DNA of 64,000 nt from assembly GCA_963978905.1 (NCBI GenBank), contig OZ022261.1, forward strand, positions 37,032,130 to 37,096,129. Direction: 5' to 3'. The stretch comes from Trichostrongylus colubriformis (Eukaryota; Nematoda; Chromadorea; Rhabditida; Trichostrongylidae). This document shows positions 12,401-26,584 of this stretch, piece by piece. Below the pieces are notes generated by a model. It searched no databases, was not told the origin of the DNA, and saw only the letters and a program-made list of their open reading frames with translations. Position 1 is the stretch's first letter. Every line of letters begins with the position of its first letter. A program made the position numbers and the translations under genes.

Positions 12401-14872
12401 CCTACCTCCCTCCTCCTACTGATGAGCACAGAAGGAGATTATCTCCAAGTTTATCCTCCGTCTAAGGGCACGTGCGAAATGGAGGGTAAACTTCTTCTAT
12501 GTCTCCCCCCCCCCCCCTCCTAAATTTTTTAACATGGTTTCTTTGTTCACAATTGGTCATTCCTTTATATCGAGTGTGAAAGATTCACCTAGTGTAGTAT
12601 AGAGATTCAGTTCAGTAAACTTTTCCATTTAGGCACTTGCAAGTCTCAAGGGTCATTACTAAAAAAAGCGAAAATTTTCCCAATCAGAAAGGAGGCTAAG
12701 CAGGTGTAAGAGCGACGAATTTTGCAATGCTGAACACTTTGCGGCGGGTAGATGGAGGTTTAACTGAGGTGCCACTCTCGGGTGGCGTTTAAATTATGAC
12801 TGAAGCCACAAGTATGTATACTACTACTGATGAGATAAGTGCAGTTGCTGCTCTCCATTCTTGGGACTGAACTTGTTAGGCGCTGGATGGCAAACCTTGG
12901 ATTTGTAGACAAAAATGTGGAATAGGGTGAAAATTCTTTTCGGTTGTTTGAGTGTCTAATAGGAGATCGTCATTTTAAAAATGGTGGTCACATTTTCAGT
13001 CTTCGCAGATGGATTCACATAAGTGCTCGTAAAATTCGTCGGAGAAGGTTTTCGTAATACTGCAAACGTCTTTACACATCATTGAAATGTGGACCAGTGA
13101 GCTATGACGTGAGTTATGTTCCGCAGGCAACCCACATAAGGAAGAAGCCAGGGTGTTGAATGAGAATCGTGCGCCATAACCGCCATGGGATCAGTTGTAT
13201 GCCGAAAAAAACGTTCATACAACAAGCTATACCTTAGCGTTTCTCAATGAAATACTCACAAAAGTAACTCCCTGCATGTATCTGCGTGTTCCATAGAAAA
13301 CTCATGAAACGCACCCTGTCACTAGTAATCGCAATTTGCTACTTGATAAGTCCTCAGCCCTGATAGTCCTGAGGTCCTAATAAAGAATGCATGCGCTGAA
13401 AAACTACAGTTCAAAGTGTTTTTTAGTCCATGACCGCTTGACTGAAGTTCAAATGTGATTTGCCCTCATCATGGCTGCTACCAATCACATCGGATGGTGG
13501 GTGAGGCAACTCTCGGCTGGTGGAGTTCCTCTTGCCTTGCAATTTTAAAACGCCACAGTGACTTATGTTGCGGACATCATCTGCCCGGAGACTAAAAACG
13601 CCACTTGTCGTGGAATAAGCTTTAATTAATTCAAAAGAATCAAACAGTATGATCAACGTCAATGGATTCCTTTGGTGTGCATCAATCGATTACCATTTAC
13701 AACATTAGCAACATCAAGGATGTGTGCTGGGCTTTAGAAAACTTGTACGCTACAGTGTATTCAAATCACAGCTTTTGTTCCACCAGGTAAGCCTAGCAGG
13801 AAGTGAAGCGCGAGCGGATTCAAAGCGGGAAGTGTTGCAAGCACTGCTCGACTTCCACTGCCTTTCAGACAATCTAGCAGTTAAGCATTTTGCCAGCAGA
13901 GGACCTACACTGCCGAGTAATCACTAAACATTACTTCCCAGAATCCTACCATTTACTTTGCACAAACATCATTGCAACTCATGTCTGGAATCGCTGCAAA
14001 ATGTAACGATTTATACGTATATCGTCTTTCATCTGTTCGAAGAAATTCCTCCATTCAAAACTGCTTTCATAATTACGATCTCCCATATCATGGAGAAACT
14101 AAAAAGGTTATAAAAATGCAAATCACAATTTGACTTCCCGTGCCCGTCCATTGGGCTGACCTCGGACAGTGACTTTGACCGTGGTTTCCGAAAATGAGGG
14201 CATAAACAAGTGGAGTGGTTTGTTTATCGTTATTCAATTAATTAAGGCAATAAGAACTAATACGAGTCAATACGAATCACATGTGGGTTCGGAGGCCTCA
14301 GAAAGCGGCATGTGTACTGGAATTGAAATGGGCACAATTTAATTACGAATCATGTGAGTGCAATCGGCGTCACAGAGCTCGTTGATTAAACAAAGCCTAC
14401 TTGCCGTATAGACAGTGAATGATGTGGAGCGGAATAGGAAAAGGGATCCAATGAGATTGGGTCGTTATCGCACAAAAAATGTTTGAAATGACGACTTAGT
14501 TGCTGCACCACGGGAATGCGACTGGTATCGCGGGTCCCGGGGGGGGGGCAGCAACTGTGACTGCGCGAGAATGATAGGTGCTCTTCACCACTACATCCTC
14601 TCACCCTCTCACTAGGGAATATTCGAATGTGTTTAAAAACACACCTAGCAATCGACACGTGTCATGATCCTTAATGAAACTGGAACCATCAGTTATCCTT
14701 ATCAGCTCCGTTAGATCCTATCGATACCCATGGGATATGGGTGGTGAAAGGACTGAGTTACTACTGCACTTGTCCTGTGTGGTCTCAAAGGTTGCTATGA
14801 GGAGTCGGATTCACCTTTAGCTTGTTGTATGAAGCGTGATCAACATAGCAACATCCTGTGTGTAGACTTATG
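9483..14872. other. Non-coding DNA with simple-sequence tracts
   Basis: Nothing here is supportable as a gene. Visible landmarks are AAAT repeats near 9514-9526, a G-tract near 9561-9574, two diverged copies of a short ATGATATTACC(T/C)GAT motif at about 11402-11447, a C-tract near 12506-12518 and a short G-tract near 14540. Open frames over 60 codons are scattered on both strands and show no conserved motif or flanking splice signals. Confidence 0.5.
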
Positions 14873-15214
14873 TCGAATTTTCGCTCGGCGAGCGGCGCCG
14901 CAAGAGATGATTGAGATTGCGTGAGATTGCGTAAATTGCAACTTCCCTTAAGGTTTTTACGCCCAAGTCTTTTTTTTCTTATATAGGAGTGTTATCATTG
15001 TATCGTTCCTTTTACTTTTCATGTCACTATTCTGTCCTTTTAGGGCACAAAATTTATTGTTTTTAGATATTGAGATAAACAGCTATTTCTTAAAGGACCT
15101 CCATGATACCAGATCTTTGCGTTCTGAGCGGGATTCCAACGACCGCGGCAGGTTGTGCTGATAGCGTTGTGAGTGCGACGTCGCAGAGCGAACATTCGTC
15201 GTAAGTCTACACAC
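14873..15214 (+). repeat. Dispersed repeat family 1, copy A
   Basis: About 340 bp that matches 29461-29780 in the same orientation with moderate divergence. Shared landmarks in order are a GC-rich start (GAGCGGC), TTTTACGCCC, GTTATCAT, a TTTTAGGGCA-type motif, GATAAAC, ATGGTACCAG/ATGATACCAG, ATTCCAA(A)CGACCGCGGCA with GTTGTGCTG, and a GTAAGTCTACAC-type end. No terminal inverted repeat or coding capacity was seen, so its class is unknown. Confidence 0.65.
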
Positions 15215-16600
15215 CACTAGAGAACAGACGGTAGAACGAAAACGTTGGTGAGCGAGTTTTCGGGAAGAGTGGACAAGAGTGAAAAGTTAACGCGGTTTGC
15301 GTGCGTATTTCAATACGATTTCAAGATACCCTACGGCCACAAATATCAGGTGCTCGTTCTTATATTGTTGATGAACTCAGGTTGGCCGGGGTTTCAGTTT
15401 TGTTGGCTCTTCTTTGCTAAAAATATCGATACGGACAGGGCAAATAGTGGTGTAAAAAATGAAAGTCGTTTTTCAGGCCCGTGTAGATGGATTTTCATCA
15501 GAAATTTGTATGGTTCCGTTCGTCCATGAAAATTGGTTTCACTTTTCCTTCAAGATTAGAGTCAGAGCGACGAAGCCGTAACCCTTCAAGTGGCAGGTGT
15601 CACCTGAACGGTAGATGTTCGTTTCTTTATGCATGAAACAGCAATCCTTTTTTATTTCTGTGCTTCGTTTCGTTTTGGCTCGACTCATTGCAACCGGCTC
15701 CTTTCCTTCGAAAAGCACCTTTAAGACCTCCTGAGACGTTTAAAATGAATGACGGAAGAACATTGAGAGCATTCTCAGAAATGAGCTTCATCGCTGATGC
15801 CCACATCCACGAAATCCGATGTATAAAAGATAATGGCGAGATTGGAAATACGCTCTCTTCCATCCACAGCTCTCCTTGAAATTGTGCCAGCGAAAAATAA
15901 AAGCGATTGAATGAAATTTCCCTCGGGGAAAACAATCATTTCCAGGGCGTGCCGTATAAAAACCGTCTTTCCTTGCTCTCAAGAGACCCAAAAAAATGTA
16001 ATTTAAGATATCTCGAGCCAGTAATTAAGCCCACTTCCTCATCAAAGCGTGCCCCTAGAACTAGGGAACCCTGAATGAAGTCGAGCAACTACCGTTTTCA
16101 AGTATGTTAAATTACTGGCTTTGAACGTAGAACCGGGACAGTAGCAGTCACGTGATTCAGGAAAACGATAAAAAGGGCATGGTGCCCATTAGGGCCATGT
16201 GCACTATACGTTCTCTGATGCCATCTCCATTTCCACTTTCCGGCTTGAACAGCAGATTTATCTAACAGAAATGATAGCGGAAACCCTAAACTAGTGCAGC
16301 AATGTTCTAGGTCATCGTTTGTGCTACCTCCTTCCGGGATTTCATGTTCCCTTAATAAGGCCCGGCATGAAGCTGAAAGTGTAGGGCGATCATGATCTCA
16401 CTTGAGCTGCTAATGTCGCGCTGGGGCTCTAACGCAATACCAGAAAGCATGAAATCTAACTAAGTGTCTAAGCGTTAGACTGCTGCTAGCTGCTATCTGA
16501 AACACTGGCTCGCTGCTTTATATAAGGAAGAAAGCCGCGCGACCGATGGATCCCCAAAGAGAGTGTCCACGGATATTTAAGTTTTTCTGTTACCCTTAAT
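15215..16600. other. Non-coding DNA
   Basis: No gene is supportable. Frames at 15245-15529 (plus) and 15627-15935 (minus) are open but overlap on opposite strands and resemble no family. Confidence 0.45.
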
Positions 16601-16690
16601 CATGTGATATTCGCTAGCTAAATGTGGCATGCAAAGTTCCACGAGCATATACGGGAATGCAGTTGAGGTAGAGCTCCCCAAAATTACGGC
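16601..16690 (+). repeat. Dispersed repeat family 2, copy A
   Basis: Shares the ordered blocks GCATGCAAAGTTCCACG, GGAATgCAGcTGAGGTA and CTCCcCAAA with copies at 23197-23290 and 39571-39668. Similarity fades past the core. A weak further match (TTTCTGCTTTG, TTCGTGTTTC) about 180-230 bp downstream also occurs after the copy at 39.6 kb, so the element may be about 330 bp. Confidence 0.5.
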
Positions 16691-19600
16691 CTGCGGGGTG
16701 GGGCGTCCGAGTGGGTGTGAACGCTAGAAAGCTGCGAAGTAAAGAGGCGTCAGTGGCTTGGTCAGAAACGCAGAGTTAGAAGTAAATCGACATCGGGGCG
16801 AAAGCTGCGCTCTGGCAGCTGACGGCTGGTCAAATGTTTTGAAGGAAATTCATGATTTCTTCTTCCAGATTTTGATCTCTGCTTTGAAGTTAAGGAAAAA
16901 TCTTGGTTTTTTCGTGTTTCCAATCATGTACTGTATTTAGTAGTGTGATTTTCACAAGAATTAGACATGGAATTATCGTTGACGATTCTTCGATGCAATG
17001 GTAAGTGAATAGCTAGCTCATCACCACCGTATTAAGTAATGACCATAAATTCCAGCTTCCGACAACCGGAAATAGCTTCCCACGTGAAAGTGAGTAATAT
17101 GGAAACATGGTTTTCATTTATCTTCTTACATAAGAGACTTGTGGCCCCCAATGGCTCAGTATGAGGTAGAACTAAGATGATATTGTACAAGTTCCTGTTT
17201 TAGAATATGGATCAGGGTAACACTAGAATGCTGCAGTCGAATTAGCCTCAAGGCTACTATAGTCCAAGAGTCAGTCTACTTTTGGGCTCATTAGAGGCGG
17301 TCAACATGGGCTGCGCTAGCTTAGCAAATCAGCTTTAAAACTACGATTACATAGAGAGTACATTGACAAACAAAATTTTCTAAATTATTTGATATTGCAC
17401 AGGGTAGATAGCAATGCTCTCTGAAGCAAGAGGTACCATAGCATTAGGTCGATCCTAGAAAATGAAGGGACGTGAAAGAGCTGCATCGTTAAAGGGAAAA
17501 ACTGAAAAAACTAGGAAAAATGGCCGGAAACTCAAAAAGGAGAGATCTTATTTTAGCCGTTGGTTTTGGCGGTGGACGGGTTTACTGGCGCGTCGCAACA
17601 GCTGGAGGTGCTGGACCATGGACCATCAGACCTTTCACGAAATTTTTACAATTCCATAGTGATTTGAAATGTCAAAGAGTCAAATCATTCCACTGAAATA
17701 AGAAATATCAAGCAAGCAACCAAATGAGCTAAGATTCGAGCAGGAATCAAAGTTCGTGTAACATCCGTGAGAGGGGAAACATGCCTAGCCACTCAGTCTT
17801 TCTGTCATAACACCACATTGCAAACCAGCGCGATTAATAAAATTGCACAATGTGTTGTCGTTTTCTGGCTTAATCTAAATTTTGTTGTTGTAAAAAATTA
17901 ATTAGGACATTTGCTTCATTGTATTATGTCTTATTCTGTATAATTCACATGTATAGCAGGCATGTTCTACGCAATTGCCTTCATCCATTAGCAGTGTTAT
18001 TGATATGCTTACGGAAGTTAGTAGTTGCGTTTGCAAGTCCACTTAAGTAGCAACATTGCAGTCATACTCCATTTTCCGGAAAGAGAACACCATATCGATC
18101 GCAGCACAGTATCAATGTGTCTACGAATCGATAGACAGCAGCAATCACCAGTGTTAGGCTGATTCATAGAAGTTGCAATTCTGGAAATTCTGAATGATGA
18201 CCAAAGTGGGTGTAGCGCACAAGTAGCCCATGCAGCGTATCAAACACAGATACGCAGTTTTTTGATACTATTAGCGCGACGCCACGCCGCATCGGCTCCC
18301 TCTGCACCACATCACTAGTGTCAGAACTCCTGATTCAATAAGAAAAAGTGACTGGTACATCAGCATGTATAGCTGCAGGACTTCACACGAATTGAAGCAC
18401 GTACTCCCTCAAAAAGGCCGATAGTGAAAGGAAAAAATGATGGCGGCAGGCCCAGGATAACTTCACTTGGAGCGCAAGTCTTTGAAGCAAGCTCGAATTT
18501 CAGATATGTTGTTTTTATTCATCTTCTGTAAGGACTCTCAATGGATATCTGTTTCTTTTCCCCCATCATCACTGAGGATTGAAGCAATGGCATTTCCTTT
18601 CACAAAGAATTTCCTCTGCTGCCGCGTTAGGTACTCTTTACAAAGCAGAAAATCATACTGTTGAACAGGGAAGAAAAACAGTCTATCAATGAAGAAGAAT
18701 TACGGTGGTAGTTGCTATAATGCGAAGTAAAGTTGACCGACAACCATGTGAATCAGGCAGAAGGCAAGTGATGTTTTGTGAAGATGTGGGAAGACGAATA
18801 TGGGTGTTGAGAGCCGGAAATTAGTTACGGATCCTCGACTTACGAAGCAACTCATCGACCATTTGGTCTCTATCCCTTCCAGGGGACGCGGCAGGAAAAC
18901 AACCATGACATAAGACATAATGTGAGCGTCGGAATAGAAACTGTGATTGCAGGTTTCAGAAGAGGACATTTATGTGGATTTCAGCCGAGGAATAATGGAT
19001 GCTCCATCATCCAGCCATTACTGAACAGAAAATGGCCATGACAAAATAAATCTCGTTCCACACTGATGGTGTACATATCATCGTCGGCAAACAAATTCAT
19101 TTTCTTAAACCAATCTACAGTATTCTGCCAAACACAATGAAGTAGAGAAGTGGACCCCAACCGGTTTTTGGCAACGAGTATTGTAAGAAATCAAAGTCGA
19201 AATTTTCTCGAAACGACGTAGTAGCGGTTTACTTGCGCTGGATATGCATCGTTAGGACAAGATTACGCAGCGCGGCGTGCGGAGTACGACGAGATGCGTG
19301 CGATTAAGGAGTTGGGTTCAAAATCGATCACGTATGAAATAAGGTGCAAAGCGGGCAGTCGTTTCACGAACCCACCTTTGCACTGCACTGTTATCTCACT
19401 TACATCGCACCGCAACTCTGCGAAATCATGTCCTTGCAATGCACGATTCACACCCAACTCACCACACATTGCTCATATTGACATTCCACATATTACGGAG
19501 AAGGGGGTTCTTCTTCGGTCATGAGGTACGCAGTAGACACATTGCGAGAGGCTGAGTATTCGACTCTGAGGAAAAAAAAAAAAGAGAAGACACAGCTCAT

Positions 19601-22600
19601 ATGTATAAAGTCCAGGGTAGCCTAAAGCTCCAGAAAATACCAGCTCTATGAAACGAAGTGTGGCTAAAAAGCATCTTGCCTACTCATGTCAAGCTTCAGT
19701 AGAGGCTCATAAGGTATGAATGTGGCATGCCGAGCCACATAAAGTGCTTGTCTTTAGCGGCTCACTGGAAACTTAGCAGCTCAAGCGTATCGAGCCACAA
19801 GAAGTAGTGAAGATTGTGACGTTGTATAAAGCGCCTACTCTATTACATGTTCAATAAACTATTTTTTATTTTATTTTCTGTTTAAATGCTTATTTTCAGT
19901 GAACTATTTAATAATTAATTTTCAATGAACTCAGAGACTTTCCCCCACATCGAAACGCATTGCAGTTCAAGGTACCAGTTGATAGTACACTTTGAATCTC
20001 AAGTGTACTCTCGGGTTATCTAGGACCTACTCTCTTGTGCTGCTACGGCAGCGGGTAATGTAGAAGGGGCCACTGCGGCATCGCGAACGCTGCACGCGCG
20101 ACATTTTAGCAAAGATGCGTTGAAGAGGCAATGAAGGGAATCGCGCTGACTGTGTGATCGCTGGGTCAGGGTTTCGCGCCGCGTCATGCTGCGCGCAGCG
20201 TGCGAGCTAGGGCAGCTTCCCAGTTGGGGTTTCGAAGCAGTTGTTGTGTCCTGCTTTTTTTTCAAAGATTCCAAAAATGGAACAAGGCAATTGCCTTAGA
20301 ACCGGTCTACCTAGGCATCCGTGACTGACAACCCTAATCGCATCGCGTCGAACACCATACGCCGCGGTCCAGAATCCTGTCCACACCCGTTATAAATGTG
20401 GGTTTCTCGTTATTACTCTCATGACTGGTGTATGATGGAGCTATTCCGGATATACATACTGTGCAGCACAACGTGCTGAAATATGTGGTTTGGTGGATTG
20501 AGAAAAGATTTATGAGCGGCGTCTCCTGCCCACAACCGCAATAGAGGGTGCTGTCGAGGGGACGGAGCTCAAAACGTCGGGTACGTGGTGACGCGTAGGA
20601 CACACTGCGACTACAACCTTCTAGTAGAAGCAGGATAGCAAAACTACAAGATTTACCATAAACGAGTTAACCATGATTAAATGTGAATTGGAAACAGCAA
20701 AACCATGATGAAAATCCATTATGATGTGTGAATATGATACACGTGAGTTGCAGAGTCATTGCCTTCTCCCCATGGACATTGATGGAACTATGAAGGCAGC
20801 TGAGTTATCTCCAGTTTGAAGTTCTTAAGGTTTCAGATTCCTCCATGAGTGCTTCTGAAATTTTTCACTTCACGGCATCCTTGATAGGGACAGTTTGGGT
20901 CGACTGACGTCTGGTAGGTAAAGGCTACGTGACATTGTTGGCTTACCATGACAGCCTTACTTTGCCCAAGCATTGAACACTTACTGCAGAACATCACCTG
21001 AAAAGCACATTCCACATTACGAAAGTGAGAGGTGTGGCGGCCGTATCCCCCCGTGACCTCACTTGGTTGGACAGTTCTGACGCACTACCTAGGAGGAGGG
21101 CACTCGCCGGATCATCATTGGCAGGAGAGCGTAGGACGTGCCACCCGAGTGTGGCGAATACGCCCCATAGATATCTATCTCACCCTTGATGATCCATCAT
21201 ATGGTCCCTTCCAGCAAAATGGGGTGCCCTTAAAGTTTCGAACCTTTTGAAAACTGTATGACTATTAGAATCTTTCCCTCATATGGTCAACCACGCCACA
21301 TACACGGCTTTTATCGCAGCTCATCTTGCTTGAAATTGCGTTTCCAAGTTCCTATTCAAAGCTCATTCCACTGTTTCATTTTGGCAGATGTATTTCATGG
21401 AGCTATCTTATGCTCGCTTTTGACGTCAAATCAGTTTCATTCAAGTTGTACAATAGTGCCGGTGGGTGGACTACATTCAAATTTCGTATGAAATAGTTGA
21501 AAAAATTTTAATCTTGCTCAATTGGAACCAATCTATGCCCCTTTCAGCCAGAAAATGGGCAATGTGCCATTTCCCCTTGCGGAACGTCTAGGTTGTCCTT
21601 CTCACTGCCCGAAGCTAAGCCATGCACAATGCTTCACTCAGACTATGTTTGTTGGCTTCTCCAATAAAAATATGCTGAGTAGTTAAAAAACAGATTTTAC
21701 CCTAGAATCAGAAACTTTTGCCTCGTGACGACACTGAAGGTGGCCCCAGGATTTTGCCGTATGATCTATGCCCTCTAACTCCTCGTCATTGTTTTTGGCT
21801 TTTATAAAACCGGAAAGCCTTAAAAAAGGGATGTTTCCCAATACGAAGAGGTTAGTGCTAGTAATACTGCAGCTACATATTCATAGTGGAAATGGTCTAT
21901 CAGTGACTGGTGCCAACCGGCTGGCATGATGTGGCCTGGTTCAATCCTCTGCTTAACACTTCAATAGTTTTGCCTGCCACCTTCAATAGGAGATTGTTGA
22001 GGGTGCATATTGGTCCGTGCCCCATTTGCTCGCTGTTTTACACCCCATTTCTCCTAGGGTGACGTATATTGTCTTGCACCGGTATCTCACGACCACGGCA
22101 CAATTGCCAAAATGACTGACACAGAACATGAATGATTGTGTCTACGACGATTATTAGCCCTGCCAGAGCACGTCAACTAGGCCGCTCAGACATCAACTTT
22201 CCTACCAGTCCAAGACGTACACATTCAGTGAGGAAACGTGACCGGATACGTAAGTCCTCGAATAGGTCGGTACTCAGGCCGACGCGGTGCCTTCTTATGC
22301 TTCTGATCTCTGCTTAATGATGTTTGGCCATTATGTTAATAACCCTGACTTCGCAGTGGTTACACCTTTTCAACTACCCCACAAATTCGTGAAAGTAGCA
22401 TTTTTAAGAAAGCCTCTTTTTGTTGAATCAAACCGAAATTGACTAGGATATACTGATGCTATTCTGCATTTCCCAAAAATTCAGCAAATTCAGAATGGAC
22501 GAATATCTTGTGTTGATTCGTCTCTACACACTGCTCGATGTCCTGTGAAGTTCTTTTTTTTTATTTTCATGTTCTTAAATGCTCCTCACGGTCTTACTGA

Positions 22601-23196
22601 ATTCGAAAAAATGAAGTTCTTCGTGAATTCCTGCTAATCCTTCTCTGAAAGGTATCAATGTCAAGGATGTTCTCCCTTTTGCCTTTATATCAGCAATCGA
22701 TCCTTTTTGGAACGCCCTTTCCACAGTATTTTGTTCATGGCGAAATTGGATGGTATTGGAAAAATTGGGGGATGGCTTGGATGGACCGGGAATGAGCCAC
22801 TGGCCTGACGTGTGGTATTATTAGTTCTTGTCGTCCACCCAAACACAAATCAAAATTTTCATAAACGCTCGGACGAGCTTGTTATCAACTCCCTTGGTTG
22901 GCCTTGGATAGTACTAATCCGATATAGTACATAATGGGTTGGTCTTTAGGGTCAGGACCACTTCACATCCAACGCCATAAAAATCTTTGGATGAATTCCG
23001 AAGTTTCGCTCTTTGACTTGTAGCGTGACACCCGTATCCGAAATTAACCACGTAAGTACATAGGCATCCCATCTCCTCGCTGATTGTATTGGCTACTCTT
23101 TCAGTTTTGCGAGGAATTCTTCGAGGCGTGTTGGTGTGCTCTACATGATTTCAGTTGAAGGAATCGTGCACAGAAAAATGCGTTTCTCTGTTAACA
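16691..23196. other. Gene-poor DNA
   Basis: No gene could be supported. The sequence is AT-rich with stops in all frames; open frames of 60-90 codons on both strands (for example 18715-18969, 20020-20274 and 20334-20603, all minus) lack recognisable domains. A CG-rich patch lies at about 20040-20200. No inverted repeat as strong as those after 26.6 kb was noticed. Confidence 0.45.
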
Positions 23197-23290
23197 TATA
23201 TTTATGTTGCATTCGCTTAATAAGGGTAACATGCAAAGTTTCACGCAAAAAGTGGGAATCCAGCTAAGGTACATCTCCTCAAAGTTGTGT
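23197..23290 (+). repeat. Dispersed repeat family 2, copy B
   Basis: Opens with ATATATTTATGTTGCATTCGCTTA, nearly the same as the copy at 39571, then ATGCAAAGTTTCACGC, GGAATCCAGCTAAGGTAC and CTCCTCAAAGT. Same orientation as the other two copies. Class unknown. Confidence 0.55.
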
Positions 23291-26200
23291 CCGAGGAGGC
23301 GGGTCAGAGTGAATCCCGGCACCGCTGTCTGCCACTGTCGGAGACGAAGAGCGAGATTGTTGCTCAACCTTCTGTACTCATTGTGCATCTCTGACTCCGG
23401 CCGACGATGGGGCAGTCATTTACTCTGATGCCCCGCCCCCTCGGCCACCACTTTGAAGCTGTATCTTGGCCGCTTCTCACTTTTTCCGGTTCAACTTTTC
23501 ATGCGTCCCTTGTTAAGCATACAACATGAATGTACAGGCAACCGAGAAACACTTTTCTGTGTACGATTCCTTCGAGCCACGTAAGCGTCTCTGAAGGCGC
23601 TTAATCAGAAATTTCTGAAACAGTCAATGAAAACAGTCATGAACTTCATAAGGGAATCTCGCAAACTCGAAAAGTTTTTAGGTTAGTTCTATGCATTATG
23701 GTACCTGGCCTCTTGTGACTCGCTGTCACTTATTAAGCATGGCTCCCATCTACGTCAGCTTTATTAGATCACAAAGGACACTTTTATAGAACTGGAGCCT
23801 GAAATAAATTTCATTTCATTCTGCTGTTTCCTTGGAAACATAATTTCCATGCTACTACTTCCATATTCCCTGGACATTTTATTTCTTCCGCTTAGCCTAC
23901 CATTTCCCCTATGAAGGTTATCCTCCCTATAGCATAAATTACTCGTTGAATATTCAAAATCGCTTGGGATTACTCAACGAGGACGATTGAGACCCCTAGT
24001 GACATCGCTATTCCTAACAGATTTCCGCTAGCCATAAAGACCGAACGGTAGCAAACGTAAGTGTGGCACAAGAGGACCCGATGCGGCTTCGGCTCCTCAT
24101 TCGTTGGCTTTGCAACCTCACCGTGCCCATCGAAAATCGCAAGCTTGGCCCCTCGTGGACCCTTGAGGTGAAAAAAAATTTCCAGCATCAGGTTAGAGTC
24201 ATGTTGACCACGCCATAGTTAGTACGTAGGTTGTTACTAACCATAAGCTGTTTGAGACTCAAAGTCGTTAGATTTTGATAGGTTCGAGAATTAATAAGCA
24301 CACTACTTCGCAACTTATCATTGAGCTGCAGCGAAAAATTCCTGATTAATTGGTACTAGTGAACACACCTACGACTAGGTATCCGCTTAAAAACGTGTGA
24401 AGATTTTGACCGAATGCGATCTTCTCCACTTTTTTCCCAGCTCATCTCTACGGAACTCTATCCTTATGCCAGTATTTCGCATTGCGACGTCTCTGAGCGA
24501 CATGCGCGCGAGTCACTGCTCTTGGTGTTCGGCGCGTGTAATTGCGTAAAAAGAGCGCAACCGTATCTACGCATATTTTTATTAATTTTACCGCTATGCT
24601 GAGCTTGTTTTCAGATAGTTGTCAAGTTAATAGGCAGTATTCGGCTAAATTTGGTTCATTTTGAATATTTTCAGTTCATACTTGGTCGATAATAGCGTTT
24701 TGCATGCACTTTTCTCTCTTCATCATCCTTGTGTAGATTACTTTTTTGTTCGCCCCGAGTTTTTTTGCTCTAAACAAAGTATTATAGCGTAAATGTTACA
24801 CTTTGTACTGTATCCATTTGCGAAGTAGTGCACTTTAGACGTTTTCGCAGCGGTTTAGGGGGAGGAGCATAGCGCTGACTGAGTCACTTCCGCGGTAATG
24901 CGAAAGTCCGTTCTTCCACGAGTAGATTGTTTCGCTCACCTGGGAGCTCGTTCTACTTTGGCTGAGACAGAAGCCTATCTACTTTTCTGATATCCCACTG
25001 TTGATTTGCAAGTAACGTTGATACATAGCACATAATGCAAGTAATGGTACGTTTCGCAGGAAATGGAATAAAGACAGGAATGCAAACGCTATTATCAACC
25101 AAGAACTGAGAGATCGAGAAAGACTGAATTACAAACGTCTGAATTCAACCAAATTCTGAACATTGAGACGAAAGCAATTTGAGAGCAAGCTCGGTATGGC
25201 GGCGAAATAAATAAAAATAGGCGTGTATACAGTCACCGCCCTTCTTCCGCAACTAGACGCGATTTCTTCCGAAGACAGCCAAGTCGCGCACGAACGTCGC
25301 TCGCCATGCGCGAGATCCTAACATACGGGTACACACCACATCTCCACGGCCTTTTGTACAAATGGGCGAAGCTGCACGTCCCTGAGCACAGACCCTCAAT
25401 GATTTTGGTTTGAATGCACTCCTTCCAACGAGAATAAAATGTGCCCTTAAGGTCTTCTAGGGGTTATGTACGAGTTTCGACCTGATTTTTGATTATTTGG
25501 TTCTCCGGCTAATTTTCTATGAGACGTTTTCGAGCAAGGCTCTGTACATACGGCTATGTTTTTTGCTCCTCAGTTAAAGACAGCATTAGGGGGTAATGTG
25601 CTTATTGAGAAATCTCTAAAGGAAGTCACTGACATAAACTATAGGCTTAAGCTCATTCACCGTCCTCCGAATCCCTGTCAAAAAGCGCGCGCAGTAGCTG
25701 TAGAAACTGTGTAAGGGTAACAGCTGACGCCTTTGAATGACAGACCCCGCCTCCATGGCGCAAGTTTTGATTGCCTAGTGAAGTGGAGGTGGCCAAGGAC
25801 ATGCGGCGGGGTTGAAGGTATCGTGGCTCACTTTCTCAATTTCAACTTGAAGCCTGCTCCGGAAAATAGGTGCTGTTGTATATCCGAATATCGCTGTGTT
25901 TACGACTTGGCAACATGCCAATGGAGAACTCGTCCTGACTACTTGCCTCTTGACAGCAAGGTCGTCCGCCTCGAGAATCAACGGTTGAAAGGGTACTATT
26001 TCTCGATTCTTCAGCTATTTCCTTCCGTTCTTGCTTCACCGTAGTATACTATGCACTCGGACTTTCACATTCACTACTTCTATCACGATTCGTCTAAATT
26101 TCCCTTATCGCTGCCTTTGACAATCAAATAAATGATATCAAAGCACACAGGAAACAAAATGGCAAGACCAACATTCAATGAAGGATTTTATGCAACCTTC

Positions 26201-26584
26201 TGGTAGCAACGACTGCATGCTCTTATTGAACTTCATTTTGCACACCTTCACGCTTGAGCAAGATCTCTGCTACCACACCTTTGCATGCACATTTACGGGC
26301 ACAAATTGGATTTTGCATTGTGAACGAGCGATGTTTTGCGCGAATGCTCCCATTTAGCCTCTACAACTCAACAGATTGGCTATTCATAGCCCACACACGT
26401 TTGTTACCTATTCTAGACATGTGCTCACCACTCAACTATCTTTGTAGTGGTTCATTTGCTCTGTTGAAAGTCTGCTTCCTTATGGGCATAGCTTGCAAAT
26501 TGACTTCCTGTCAACAAAAAGACCTACATAGCATCTAGCAATTCCTACATGTCTGACTATAGCTGGATTCCTTCATGGATCAGT
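23291..26584. other. Gene-poor DNA before the inverted-repeat cluster
   Basis: No gene was supported. The frame at 25733-26044 (plus, 103 codons) is Cys-rich but matches nothing known and overlaps open minus-strand frames. A CG-rich stretch lies at about 25240-25310. Confidence 0.4.

Noticed and set aside
25733..26044. 103-codon plus-strand frame with several Cys
   Set aside because: Overlapping minus-strand frames are equally open and no domain or splice sites support it.
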